This document shows positions 17,377-25,522 of a stretch of 64,000 nt of DNA, in pieces. Positions within the stretch are counted from its first letter, which is position 1; every line of letters starts with the position of its first letter. The translations under genes were made by a program, and so were the position numbers. Under the pieces are notes generated by a model that saw nothing but the letters and a program-made list of their open reading frames with translations, was not told the DNA's origin and searched no databases. The DNA is from Lacisediminihabitans profunda (GTDB taxonomy: Bacteria; Actinomycetota; Actinomycetes; Actinomycetales; Microbacteriaceae). Where the stretch lies: positions 186,001 through 250,000 of the forward strand of contig NZ_VRMG01000005.1 of NCBI RefSeq assembly GCF_008040105.1, written 5' to 3'.

Positions 17377-17825
17377 TGAAGGCCTGGCGCACCGCCCTCG
17401 TCATTCTCGGAGTGCTGCTCACCGTGTACGGCGCGTACCTGATGCTCGACACGGTGAAGCCCGTGAAGATCGCCGGGGTGGCCCTGTGGTTTCTCGCCGC
17501 GCTCGTGCTGCACGACGGCATCGTCGCGCCGATCGTGTTCGGCGTGAGCGTCGCGCTGCGCAAGCTGGGCCGATCGATGCCGGTCGCCGTCCTCGTGATC
17601 ATCCAGGCCGGTCTCGTCGTCGCGTCGGTGTTCGCGATCATCGTGCTTCCGGCCGTCTACAAGAAGACCCTGGGCACGAAGAACCCCACCGTGCTGCCGT
17701 TCGACTACGGCACGCGCCTCGTGATCGTCTGGCTGGTGGTCGCGGCGGTCACCGCGGTCGCGATCGCGACCTATCTGGCGATCGCGAAGCGGCAGAAGGC
17801 CCGGCCGTCGATCTCCCAGGCCTGA
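17376..17825 (+). CDS. Small four-helix membrane protein coupled to the Mo oxidoreductase
   Basis: The 149-residue product has four hydrophobic segments (about 5-25, 30-50, 65-90, 115-140) and a basic C-terminus. Its ATG overlaps the stop of the preceding heme/Mo gene (TGATG), so translation is coupled and a partner or assembly role for that oxidoreductase is likely (inference). No family name is recognised. Its last 55 bp overlap the 3' end of the convergent methyltransferase gene. Confidence 0.8.
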   Translation: MKAWRTALVILGVLLTVYGAYLMLDTVKPVKIAGVALWFLAALVLHDGIVAPIVFGVSVALRKLGRSMPVAVLVIIQAGLVVASVFAIIVLPAVYKKTLGTKNPTVLPFDYGTRLVIVWLVVAAVTAVAIATYLAIAKRQKARPSISQA

Positions 17826-18448
17826 TCGAGCACCAGCCCGACCCTCGAGGCGCGCGCGGTGAGCGCGTCGCGCCCGATCTCGGCCCACGGGAACTCGGCG
17901 CTCTGGTGGCCGTGGATGTCGATGATGGTGCCGTCGTAGCTGTGGTCGCGGAGCGGGTCGCGGTGAACCTCCACGATGACGATGCCCTCGGGGTCGAGGA
18001 GCTCGACACAGCGCGCGAGAAGCGCCGACGGGTCGCCGCCGATCCCGATGTTGCCGTCCACGAGGAGCGCGAGCTTCCAGGCGCCCTCCCGCGGCAAGCG
18101 CTCGAAGACCGAGCGGTTGAGCACGGTGAGGCCGGACTCCCGGGCGATCTCCACCGCCGTCGGCGAGACGTCGACGCCGAGGGCGGTGAGCCCGAGCATC
18201 ATCGCGGCGCGCACCATTCGGCCGGGGCCGCAGCCGATGTCGAGGACGGCGCCGGTCGCTCCGGCGAGCAGGCTCATGTCGGTGATGTTCGCGAGGTCGT
18301 TCCAGCGCGAGATGTCCATGGATGAGGAGGGGGCGAGCGAGTCGGAGCTCGCGTCGCGGAGGTAGAGCACCTCGTCGTCGCGACGCAACGCGCGGGCGTA
18401 CGGTTCGGCGCCGCCGGAGCCGAAGGTGCCGAACGCCGGGGCGCTCAT
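17771..18448 (-). CDS. Class I SAM-dependent methyltransferase
   Basis: A 225-residue soluble methyltransferase of unknown substrate. The SAM-binding motif VLDIGCGPGRM lies near residue 69, with GVDVSPTAVEIA following as motif II. It is the third gene of a tightly overlapping operon: GT2, DUF2064, methyltransferase. Its ATG overlaps the DUF2064 stop by 4 nt (ATGA). The C-terminal 55 bp overlap the opposite-strand membrane protein gene. The operon context suggests modification of a glycosylated small molecule or lipid (inference). Confidence 0.87.
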   Translation of the reverse strand: MSAPAFGTFGSGGAEPYARALRRDDEVLYLRDASSDSLAPSSSMDISRWNDLANITDMSLLAGATGAVLDIGCGPGRMVRAAMMLGLTALGVDVSPTAVEIARESGLTVLNRSVFERLPREGAWKLALLVDGNIGIGGDPSALLARCVELLDPEGIVIVEVHRDPLRDHSYDGTIIDIHGHQSAEFPWAEIGRDALTARASRVGLVLDQAWEIDGRAFCRFAIAR

Positions 18449-19077
18449 CGTGTTCCCGCCACGCCGCCGAAGCCGGCCAGGGTCCGGGCGAAGCTGCCGT
18501 TCGGGGCGATCCCCGCGACGGCGTGCGCGTCGGCGATGGTGTCGACGTCGACGAGTTCGGGGAGCAGGCGCACCCGAAGGCCGGCGTCGGAGAGCCGGGC
18601 GAGCTGGAGGGCGCCGGTGTCGTCCCGCGACATCGGCACCCCGCGGATGAGGTCGCCGCGCGGGTCGGCGAGGGCGAGGGTCCAGTATCCGCCATCGTTC
18701 GCGAACCCGAGCCAGGCGTCCACATCGTCCGGCCAGTCCTCGAAGACCGGTGCGAGCATCCGCGCCTCAAGCTGGGGCGTGTCCATGCCGATCAGCACCG
18801 TCGGTCCGGAACATTGGTCGAAAATCGCTCCCAGTCGCACGTCAAGTTCCCCGCTCACTTGGTGGATCACTTCGTAGGACTCGGAGCCGAGCGGCGAATT
18901 GTCGCCATCGAACGCGAGAATTCGCCGGGAGGCCGGAAGGGCGGCCACGGCGGCGAGGGTGTCGGCGAGGCTCGCCGCGGCCAGGGTCGCGGCCTGCTCG
19001 AGCGTGAGCGGAGGGTGGAGGCGGGTCTTCACGTTGCCGGGGATGCACTCCTTGGCGATGAGGATGAGGGTGGTCAC
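18445..19077 (-). CDS. DUF2064 / TIGR04282-type nucleotidyl- or glycosyltransferase
   Basis: A 210-residue GT-A-fold protein starting at GTG 19077, which overlaps the upstream GT2 stop by 4 nt (GTGA). Family signatures are AKECIPGNVKTRLHPPL (about 8-24), GMDTPQL near 103 (the acidic metal-binding position) and GFANDGGYWTLAL near 128. DUF2064 proteins typically sit beside a GT2 glycosyltransferase, as here (established knowledge); their true reaction is not settled. It is translationally coupled on both sides. Confidence 0.88.
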   Translation of the reverse strand: MTTLILIAKECIPGNVKTRLHPPLTLEQAATLAAASLADTLAAVAALPASRRILAFDGDNSPLGSESYEVIHQVSGELDVRLGAIFDQCSGPTVLIGMDTPQLEARMLAPVFEDWPDDVDAWLGFANDGGYWTLALADPRGDLIRGVPMSRDDTGALQLARLSDAGLRVRLLPELVDVDTIADAHAVAGIAPNGSFARTLAGFGGVAGTR

Positions 19078-19742
19078 GCCCTCTCGCCCCTCAGCAGGCG
19101 CGACATGTCCTGCACCGCGATGACGGTGCCGCGGAGGGTGCCGGTCACCTTCGACCGGCCGACCCGTGGGGCGTACGGGGTGTCGATCTCGACGACGGCC
19201 CAGCCGGCCGAGGCCGCACGGAGAACCATCTCGAGCGGGTAGCCGCTTCGGCGGTCGCCGAGACCGAGCGAGAGCAGCGCCTCCCGGTTGGCGGCGCGCA
19301 TCGGTCCGAGATCGTGCAGGCGGATGCCGGTGGCGGTGCGCATCAGCCTGGCGAGCGCGAGGTTGGCGATTCTCGCGTGCAGCGGCCAGGCGTGGGCGGC
19401 GGTGGGCCGTCGCCGACCGAGGGCCAGGTCGGCCGCGCCGCTCGTCACGAGTTCGACGAGCCCGACGAGGTCGGCGGGGTCCATCGAGGCGTCGGCGTCG
19501 CAGAAGGCCACGATCGGCGCGGTCGCGGCGAGCAGTCCGGCGTGCGCGGCCGACCCGAAGCCACGCCGAGCCTCGTGCACGACGATCGCGCCGCCGTCGG
19601 CCGCGATTTCGGCGGAGCGGTCGGAGGATCCGTTGTCGACGACGATGCCGCGGTAGCCCTCCGGCAGCCGCGAAAGCACCCACGGCAGGGCGCGTTCCTC
19701 GTTGAGGCACGGGAGCACGACATCGACCAAAGGGGTGGGCAT
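19074..19742 (-). CDS. GT2 family glycosyltransferase
   Basis: A 222-residue GT-A glycosyltransferase with VVLPCLNEERALPWVL at the N-terminus, a nucleotide-sugar site near VVDNGSSDRSAEI and the metal-binding DxD in FCDADASMDP near 78. HDLGPMRAANREALL and SGYPLEMVLRA match the polyprenyl-phosphate glycosyltransferase-like subgroup. No membrane helices are present, so it would act at the cytosolic face. First gene of the GT2-DUF2064-methyltransferase operon. It is divergent from the response regulator gene, 121 bp away. Confidence 0.88.
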   Translation of the reverse strand: MPTPLVDVVLPCLNEERALPWVLSRLPEGYRGIVVDNGSSDRSAEIAADGGAIVVHEARRGFGSAAHAGLLAATAPIVAFCDADASMDPADLVGLVELVTSGAADLALGRRRPTAAHAWPLHARIANLALARLMRTATGIRLHDLGPMRAANREALLSLGLGDRRSGYPLEMVLRAASAGWAVVEIDTPYAPRVGRSKVTGTLRGTVIAVQDMSRLLRGERA

Positions 19743-19863
19743 CCCCTGAGCGTAGGAGACGGTGCGGCACGATCCGTGTCGAAAGTATTACGAACCGAAG
19801 ACCGATTGGCGGGCGCCCCCGGGCTCGAGGCAATTCCGGCCGGAGGCGACCTATCCTGATGGA

Positions 19864-20601
19864 GTGTCCACCTCATCCACGGCCAGCCCCACGCGGCCGG
19901 ACCCGCTTAAGGACCGTCGCGTCCTGGTGGTGGACGACGACCCCACCGTCTCGGAGGTCGTCTGCAGCTACCTGAGATCGGCCGGATTCCTCGTGGACGA
20001 GACCGCGGACGGGCTCAGCGCCGTGGAGATCGCCAGGCGCACCCGCCCCGATCTCATCGTGCTCGACCGCATGCTCCCCGGCATCGACGGGCTCGAGGTG
20101 TGCCGCCGCATCCGCGCCGACCGGGCGGTTCCCGTGATCATGCTCACCGCCCTGCGCGAGGAGGACGACCGCATCGGCGGCCTCGAGGCCGGCGCAGACG
20201 ACTACCTGGCCAAGCCGTTCTCGCCCCGCGAACTCGTGCTGCGGGTGCAATCCATCCTGCGCCGCACCCTCGCGGAGTTCAGCCCGGAGTCGGCGGTGGA
20301 CGTGGGCGAATTCCACCTCGACGTGTCATCGAGGCAAGTGTTCAGGCACAGAGCCGAACTCGCCCTCACCGTGCGCGAGTTCGACCTGCTCGCCTTCCTG
20401 ATCAGGCACCCGCGCCAGGTGTTCAGCCGCGAGGAGCTGTTGCGCGCCGTGTGGGGCTGGGAGTTCGGCGACCTCTCCACCGTCACCGTGCACGTGCGCC
20501 GGCTGCGCGAGAAGATCGAACCTGACCCGGCGCATCCGAGCCTCCTCGCCACCGTCTGGGGCGTCGGCTACCGGTTCGACGCGGGGGAGGCGACGCCGTG
20601 A
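19864..20601 (+). CDS. OmpR/PhoB-family response regulator
   Basis: A DNA-binding response regulator of 245 residues from the GTG at 19864, chosen because upstream in-frame codons are not protein-like and GATGGA lies just before it. Receiver domain: VLVVDDDPT near residue 20, phospho-acceptor D68 in IVLDRML, and Lys in YLAKPFSP near 118. The winged-helix effector follows (LTVREFDLLAFL, VHVRRLREKIEPDP, VWGVGYRF). Its stop overlaps the histidine kinase start by 4 nt, so the two are a cognate pair. The downstream membrane Mo oxidoreductase belongs to the same transcript. Confidence 0.92.
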   Translation: MSTSSTASPTRPDPLKDRRVLVVDDDPTVSEVVCSYLRSAGFLVDETADGLSAVEIARRTRPDLIVLDRMLPGIDGLEVCRRIRADRAVPVIMLTALREEDDRIGGLEAGADDYLAKPFSPRELVLRVQSILRRTLAEFSPESAVDVGEFHLDVSSRQVFRHRAELALTVREFDLLAFLIRHPRQVFSREELLRAVWGWEFGDLSTVTVHVRRLREKIEPDPAHPSLLATVWGVGYRFDAGEATP

Positions 20602-21746
20602 TGAGTCTCGCCGACCTCGCCATCGTCTCGGCGATGGCCCTCGGCTGCGCCGTCGTGGTCGGGCTCGTCTCCCTGGTCGTGCTGCGGTTCATGTCCCGCG
20701 CCTCGCTCGTGCTCCAGCTCTGCGTGATCGCGCTCGCCGCCGTGCTCTCCATCGCCGGCGGCATGTGGCTCGCCGCGACGGCCATGTTCGTGACGCCGGG
20801 GGACCTCACCGTGCTGCTCTCGGTGGCGGTGATCGCCGGTGCGGTGTCGCTCGCGCTCGCCGCGCTGCTCGGCCGCTCGCTCGTGCGCAACAGCCGCCAG
20901 CTCATCGCGGCCGCCCGGAGGATCGGCACGGCCGAGGAACTCGAGGGCGGCGGGCGCCACAGCAACAACGAGTTCGCGGCCCTCGCCGACGAGCTGTCGG
21001 CCACCAGCCGGCGGCTCGCGGAGTCTCGGTCGCGCGAGGAGCGGGTGGAGAACTCCCGGCGTGAACTGGTCGCCTGGATCTCGCACGATCTGCGCACTCC
21101 GCTCGCGGGCATCCGCGCGATGGCCGAGTCGCTCGAGGACGGAATGGCGAGCGAGCCGGCACGCTACTACGCGCAGATGCGCACCCAGGTCGACCGGATG
21201 AGCGGCATGGTCGACGACCTCAACGAGCTCTCCCGCATCCACTCCGGCAGCCTGCGGCTCTCCCTGCAGAGCGTCTCGCTCTACGACCTGATCAGCGATG
21301 TCGTGGCGGAACTCGGCCCGTTCGCCCAGTCGCGGTCCATCGCGCTCGTGGGCGACGGCACACGCGAGCTCACCATCCTCGCCGACCCGCGCGAGCTCTC
21401 CCGGGTGGTGGGCAACCTCGTGATGAACTCCATCCAGCATTCGCCGGCCGGTAGCCCGATCACCGTGTCTGCGCGGGAGACCGAGGACGGCAACGCGATG
21501 ATCTCGGTGATCGACGCGGCGGGCGGCATTCCCGAGAAAGACCTCGGCCGCGTGTTCGAGGCGGGCTGGCGGGCGAGCAACTCCCGAACCCCGGAGACCG
21601 CGACGGGCCGCTCGGGCGGCGCGGGCCTCGGCCTGGCCATCGTGCAGGGCATAGTGCACGCGCACAGCGGCCGGGTGGTCGTGCAGAACGTGCCGGGCGG
21701 ATGCCGCTTCGACGTGTTCCTGCCCAAGATTCCGGTGACGGCATGA
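20598..21746 (+). CDS. Membrane sensor histidine kinase
   Basis: The cognate kinase of the preceding regulator, 382 residues from GTG 20598 (ATG 20601 is equally possible). Three N-terminal hydrophobic segments (about 5-95) have almost no extracellular domain, so it probably senses within the membrane or through a partner. A HAMP-like linker is followed by the HisKA domain with H163 in ISHDLRTPLAG, and by the ATPase domain (N box NLVMNSIQHSPAG; G2 box GGAGLGLAIVQGIV). The stop overlaps the start of the Mo oxidoreductase gene (ATGA), which suggests that protein is a partner or target (inference). Confidence 0.92.
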   Translation: MMSLADLAIVSAMALGCAVVVGLVSLVVLRFMSRASLVLQLCVIALAAVLSIAGGMWLAATAMFVTPGDLTVLLSVAVIAGAVSLALAALLGRSLVRNSRQLIAAARRIGTAEELEGGGRHSNNEFAALADELSATSRRLAESRSREERVENSRRELVAWISHDLRTPLAGIRAMAESLEDGMASEPARYYAQMRTQVDRMSGMVDDLNELSRIHSGSLRLSLQSVSLYDLISDVVAELGPFAQSRSIALVGDGTRELTILADPRELSRVVGNLVMNSIQHSPAGSPITVSARETEDGNAMISVIDAAGGIPEKDLGRVFEAGWRASNSRTPETATGRSGGAGLGLAIVQGIVHAHSGRVVVQNVPGGCRFDVFLPKIPVTA

Positions 21747-23323
21747 GTTCCGGAGGGTCGAATGCCGGTGGCGGCATGAGTGCGCGGACGGCGCGCTGGC
21801 TGGCCGCGCTCGTCGGCGTCGTCGCCGCGCTCGTCGTCCTGGGTGTGGCGGAGGCCGTCGCCCTGCTCGTCGGACCGGCCGGGAGTCCCCTCTTCGCGGT
21901 CGGCTCGCTCGTGATCGATCTCGTGCCGCCCGGGGTGAAGGAGCTGGTGATCTCGCTCTTCGGCACCGGCGACAAGGCCGTGCTGCTCACCGTGCTCGGC
22001 GTGCTCGTGGTCGTGCTCGCCGGGCTGGCCGGGGCGCTCGAGGCGCGCCGCCCGCCGTGGGGAGTCGTGATCTTCGGAGCAGCCGGGCTGTTCGGGGTGA
22101 TCGCGGTGCTCACCCGCGCCGGGGCCAGCGGTCTCGACGGCGCCCCCACCATCGTCGGCGCCGTCGCCGGAATCGTGGTGCTGCGGATCGGCATCCGACG
22201 CCTCACCCGCTGGCGTCTGGCGGCCCGTCCCCGAAGCGGCGCGGTCGCCCCGCAGGTCGAGCGCCGCAGCTTCCTCACCCTCACGATCGTGGCCGGGGCG
22301 GCCTCCCTCCTCGTGGGTGCCGGGGCTCGGGCGATGAACGCCGGGGCCACGGCCGTGACCCAGGTGCGCAACCGGCTCGTGCTGCCGAAGCCGGCCACGG
22401 CCGCGCCGCCGGTCGCCCCAGGAGCGGAGCTCGACATCCCGGGCCTCACCCCGATCGTCACGCCCAATGCCGACTTCTATCGCATCGACACGGCTCTGCA
22501 GGTGCCCTCGATCGACTCGGCCAGCTGGAGGCTCAAGGTCACCGGCATGGTCGAGAACCCGATCGAGATCGACTTCGCCGAGCTGCTGGCCAAGCCGCTC
22601 ATCGAGCACATGGTGACCCTCACCTGCGTCTCCAACGACGTCGGCGGCAACCTCATCGGCAACGCGCTCTGGCTCGGCTACCCGATCAGGGAACTCCTCA
22701 AGCAGGCGGTGCCCAAGGCGGGCGCCGACATGGTGCTGTCCACGAGCATCGACGGGTTCACGGCCGGCACCCCCCTCGACGTGCTTCTGGACGATGGCAC
22801 CGAGGCCCTGCTCGCCGTGGGGATGAACGGCAAGCCGCTGCCGCTCGAACACGGCTTCCCGGTGCGCATGGTCGTTCCCGGTCTCTACGGCTACGTCTCG
22901 GCCACCAAGTGGCTGGTGGAGCTCGAGGTCACCAGGTTCGCGGATGCCCAGGGCTACTGGACGCCGCGGGGCTGGTCGGCGCGCGGCCCGATCAAGCTCT
23001 CGTCGCGCATCGACACGCCGGCGGACGGCGCGCGGGTGGGTGCCGGCCAGGTCGCGATCGCCGGTGTCGCCTGGGCCCAGCACACCGGTGTCCAACGCGT
23101 GGAGGTGCAGGTGGACGGCGGGCAGTGGGTGGAGGCGACGCTCGCCGACTCAATCTCCGCCGACACCTGGCGCCAGTGGGTGTACCGCTGGGACGCCACG
23201 AAGGGCACCCACACCGTTCGGGTGCGGGCGACCGATGCGAATGGCGTCACCCAGGGCAAGACCTACGTTCCGCCGGCCCCCGACGGGTCGGAGGGCTGGC
23301 ACGAGATCTCGTTCTCGGTCTAG
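21743..23323 (+). CDS. Membrane-anchored sulfite-oxidase-family molybdopterin oxidoreductase
   Basis: The 526-residue protein has four N-terminal membrane helices (about 15-160), then a Tat-like RRSFLTLT motif and a fifth helix near 175-195. The extracytoplasmic Mo domain follows, with the Mo-ligand cysteine C295 in VTLTCVSNDVGG, and the C-terminal Ig-like dimerisation domain of sulfite oxidases (about 425-526; VQRVEVQVDGGQW). The start at 21743 overlaps the kinase stop (ATGA); an alternative ATG is at 21776. Unlike the 16-kb oxidoreductase, its membrane part has no paired histidines, so it probably binds no heme and needs another electron acceptor. Substrate unknown. Confidence 0.87.
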   Translation: MSSGGSNAGGGMSARTARWLAALVGVVAALVVLGVAEAVALLVGPAGSPLFAVGSLVIDLVPPGVKELVISLFGTGDKAVLLTVLGVLVVVLAGLAGALEARRPPWGVVIFGAAGLFGVIAVLTRAGASGLDGAPTIVGAVAGIVVLRIGIRRLTRWRLAARPRSGAVAPQVERRSFLTLTIVAGAASLLVGAGARAMNAGATAVTQVRNRLVLPKPATAAPPVAPGAELDIPGLTPIVTPNADFYRIDTALQVPSIDSASWRLKVTGMVENPIEIDFAELLAKPLIEHMVTLTCVSNDVGGNLIGNALWLGYPIRELLKQAVPKAGADMVLSTSIDGFTAGTPLDVLLDDGTEALLAVGMNGKPLPLEHGFPVRMVVPGLYGYVSATKWLVELEVTRFADAQGYWTPRGWSARGPIKLSSRIDTPADGARVGAGQVAIAGVAWAQHTGVQRVEVQVDGGQWVEATLADSISADTWRQWVYRWDATKGTHTVRVRATDANGVTQGKTYVPPAPDGSEGWHEISFSV

Positions 23324-24381
23324 CCCCGCACCGCGCGGCGCAGCGGGGACGCCGCGAACTCGCGCATGCCGTCCTCGAAGGAGATGGACGGCCGCCAGCC
23401 GAGCTCCGTGCGGAGCCTCTCGGATGACGCGGTGATATGCCGCACGTCGCCGAGCCGGTACTCGCCGGTGACGACCGGCGCCAGACCGCCGGTGTGACGG
23501 CTCAGCTGCTCGGCGAGTTCGCCGATGGTGTGCACCTCGCCGCTGCCGACGTTGAAGGCGCGGAACGTGCCGACGGAGCCGGCACCCGTCGCCTCGATCG
23601 CGGCCAGGTTCGCGCTCGCGACATCGCGGGAATGCACGAAGTCGCGCCGCTGCCGGCCGTCCTCGAAGACGCGGGGCGCCTCGCCACGAGTGATAGCCGA
23701 GCGGAAGAGCGAGGCGACGCCGGCGTACGGGGTGTTCTGCGGCATCCCCGGTCCGTAGACATTGTGGTAACGCAGCGCGATCGCCGTGCCGCCGGTGGCG
23801 CGCACCCACGCGTTGGCCAGGTACTCCTGGGTGAGCTTGCTCACCGCGTACACGTTGCGCGGGTCGAGCGGGGCGTCCTCGCGGATGAGCACCGGCTCGA
23901 GCAGTTCGCCCTGCTCGTCCACCGGGTCGAAACGGCCGGCGTCGAGGTCTTCGACGCGCCGCGGTTCGGGCCTCGCCGCACGTCCGGCCGCGTCGCGGTA
24001 GTTGCCCTCGCCGTAGACCACCATGGACGACGCGACGACCAGCCGACGAACGCCGGCCTCGGCCATCCCGGCGAGCAGCACCGCCGTTCCGTGGTCGTTG
24101 CTGCCGACGTAGTCCGGGGCATCGGAGAAGTCCACGCCGAGGCCGACCTTCGCGGCCTGGTGACTGACAACATCCACGCCGAAGAGGGCGACGGCGAGCG
24201 CGTTGCGGTCGCGCACGTCCGCATGCACGAACTCGACCCGCGGGTCCGGCAGGTAGCCGGCGCCGTGCACGTCGGGCCGGAGGGAGTCGAGCACGCGCAC
24301 GCGCCAGCCGCGGGCGAGGGCGGTCTCGACGATCGCGGATCCGATGAAGCCGGCGCCGCCGGTGACGAGAAGTCGGGTCAT
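23320..24381 (-). CDS. NAD-dependent nucleotide-sugar epimerase/dehydratase (extended SDR)
   Basis: A 353-residue extended short-chain dehydrogenase acting on nucleotide sugars. The NAD-binding motif is TGGAGFIGS at 7-15, with D32 as the adenosine-ribose acidic residue. The active-site YxxxK is Y178/K182 (NVYAVSK), and the upstream Ser is in VVASSMVVYGEG. A stretch of about 40 extra residues (131-170) separates these, unusual for GalE. RYHNVYGPGMP and RDFVHSRDVA complete the family pattern. The start ATG 24381 overlaps the stop of the MTA-phosphorylase-like gene by 4 nt, and its stop overlaps that of the convergent Mo oxidoreductase gene. Confidence 0.9.
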   Translation of the reverse strand: MTRLLVTGGAGFIGSAIVETALARGWRVRVLDSLRPDVHGAGYLPDPRVEFVHADVRDRNALAVALFGVDVVSHQAAKVGLGVDFSDAPDYVGSNDHGTAVLLAGMAEAGVRRLVVASSMVVYGEGNYRDAAGRAARPEPRRVEDLDAGRFDPVDEQGELLEPVLIREDAPLDPRNVYAVSKLTQEYLANAWVRATGGTAIALRYHNVYGPGMPQNTPYAGVASLFRSAITRGEAPRVFEDGRQRRDFVHSRDVASANLAAIEATGAGSVGTFRAFNVGSGEVHTIGELAEQLSRHTGGLAPVVTGEYRLGDVRHITASSERLRTELGWRPSISFEDGMREFAASPLRRAVRG

Positions 24382-25202
24382 GGTGTGCTCCTTGAGAGGA
24401 CGGCGGCGACCGCGTCTGGCGCGATGAGTTCGCGCGGCGCGAAGTCGCCGGGGAGGGCTCGGATGATGGTCTCGATCGCGGCGACGATGCGGGGCTGCGC
24501 CTCGGCAAGCCGCGCGAGCACGAGTTGGTGGCTCACGGCATCCGGATCCTCGGTGCCGGCCGCCGGCGTGAGGCCGGCGTCGCTGTCGGTGACGAAGGAG
24601 AGGTTGACCGTGTCGATGTTGAGCTCGGAGGCCAGCGGCACCTCCGGGTACATCGTCATGTTCACGGTGTGCGCGCCGGCCGCCCGGAACCAGAGCGACT
24701 CGGCCCGGGTGGAGAAGCGCGGTCCCTGGATGACGACGACGGTGCCGCTGTCCATCAGGTTCTCGTGTGCGAGGGCTCGCCTCGCGATCTCGTGCAGCTC
24801 GGGGCTGAACGGGTCGGCGGCGGCGAGGTGCTGCACGGAACCCTCGTCGTAGAAGGTGTCGGCACGGCCGCTCGTGCGGTCGATGAACTGGTCGGTGAGC
24901 ACGAGCGTGCCAGGCGGGTACTCGGGACTGACCCCGCCCACCGCCGAACTGGAGAGGATCACCTTCACGCCGAGGGAGGCGAGAGCCCAGATGTTCGCGC
25001 GGTAGTTGATGAGGTGCGGCGGAACCGAGTGGTCGCTGCCGTGCCGGGTGATGAACGCCGCCGTGCGTCCGCCGAGTTCGCCGATCGTCACCTCGACGGA
25101 TCCGTACGGGGTGGCGACGCGCCTGGACTCCGACCGCTCGGGGTCGAACAGGCGGTAGAGGCCGGAGCCCCCGATGATCGCGACGGTTGCTACAGAGCTC
25201 AT
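24378..25202 (-). CDS. S-methyl-5'-thioadenosine phosphorylase-like purine phosphorylase
   Basis: A 274-residue nucleoside phosphorylase of the MTAP/PNP family. It shows the phosphate-binding IGGSGLYRL near 9, TRHGSDHSVPPH near 51, the purine-site QGPRFSTRAES near 165 and NMTMYPEV near 187, and the base-contacting Asp in VTDSDAG. The start is ATG 25202 (MSSVATVAI). It would release a purine base and a sugar-1-phosphate, from methylthioadenosine or another nucleoside. Its 4-nt overlap with the sugar epimerase gene suggests a job in a biosynthetic pathway rather than plain methionine salvage (inference). Confidence 0.86.
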   Translation of the reverse strand: MSSVATVAIIGGSGLYRLFDPERSESRRVATPYGSVEVTIGELGGRTAAFITRHGSDHSVPPHLINYRANIWALASLGVKVILSSSAVGGVSPEYPPGTLVLTDQFIDRTSGRADTFYDEGSVQHLAAADPFSPELHEIARRALAHENLMDSGTVVVIQGPRFSTRAESLWFRAAGAHTVNMTMYPEVPLASELNIDTVNLSFVTDSDAGLTPAAGTEDPDAVSHQLVLARLAEAQPRIVAAIETIIRALPGDFAPRELIAPDAVAAVLSRSTP

Positions 25203-25522
25203 CCCCCCAGTCTCCCAGACCAGCCTGCGCGCCCGCCGCCGGCTGCCCCTCCTTGCCGTCCGTCCTGGCGGCGGGGGATACGTCGTGGCGGCGGGGGGCG
25301 CGCCTCCCTCCGCGAGCACGTTTCCCCGCCGGAGGGGGTCTTTTCCCCCGCCGCCACACAGGCCGCGGTGGCGGTCGACACGGCAGAATAGTGGCGCGAT
25401 GTCTCCCTCCGCGGGGTCTGGTCTCCCTCCGCGAGAGAGGGCGGTAAATGAAAGCCCCTACCGCCGCGACAGGAAACGGGCCACCGGCGGGGAGCGTGCG
25501 CGGCAGCGAGTAAACTCGCTAG
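25203..25522. other. 320-bp intergenic region with GC-rich repeats
   Basis: The divergent region between the MTA-phosphorylase-like and ABC-F genes holds no credible gene. It carries a perfect 13-bp inverted repeat and three copies of CTCCCTCCGCG (near 25304, 25402 and 25422). The ABC-F promoter should lie near 25470-25520, but no consensus was recognised. Confidence 0.6.
25285..25357. repeat. 13-bp perfect inverted repeat
   Basis: GTGGCGGCGGGGG (25285-25297) and CCCCCGCCGCCAC (25345-25357) are exact reverse complements 47 bp apart. A smaller GGGGG-TCTTTT-CCCCC hairpin lies inside. It could form a large cruciform or RNA hairpin. Confidence 0.6.
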
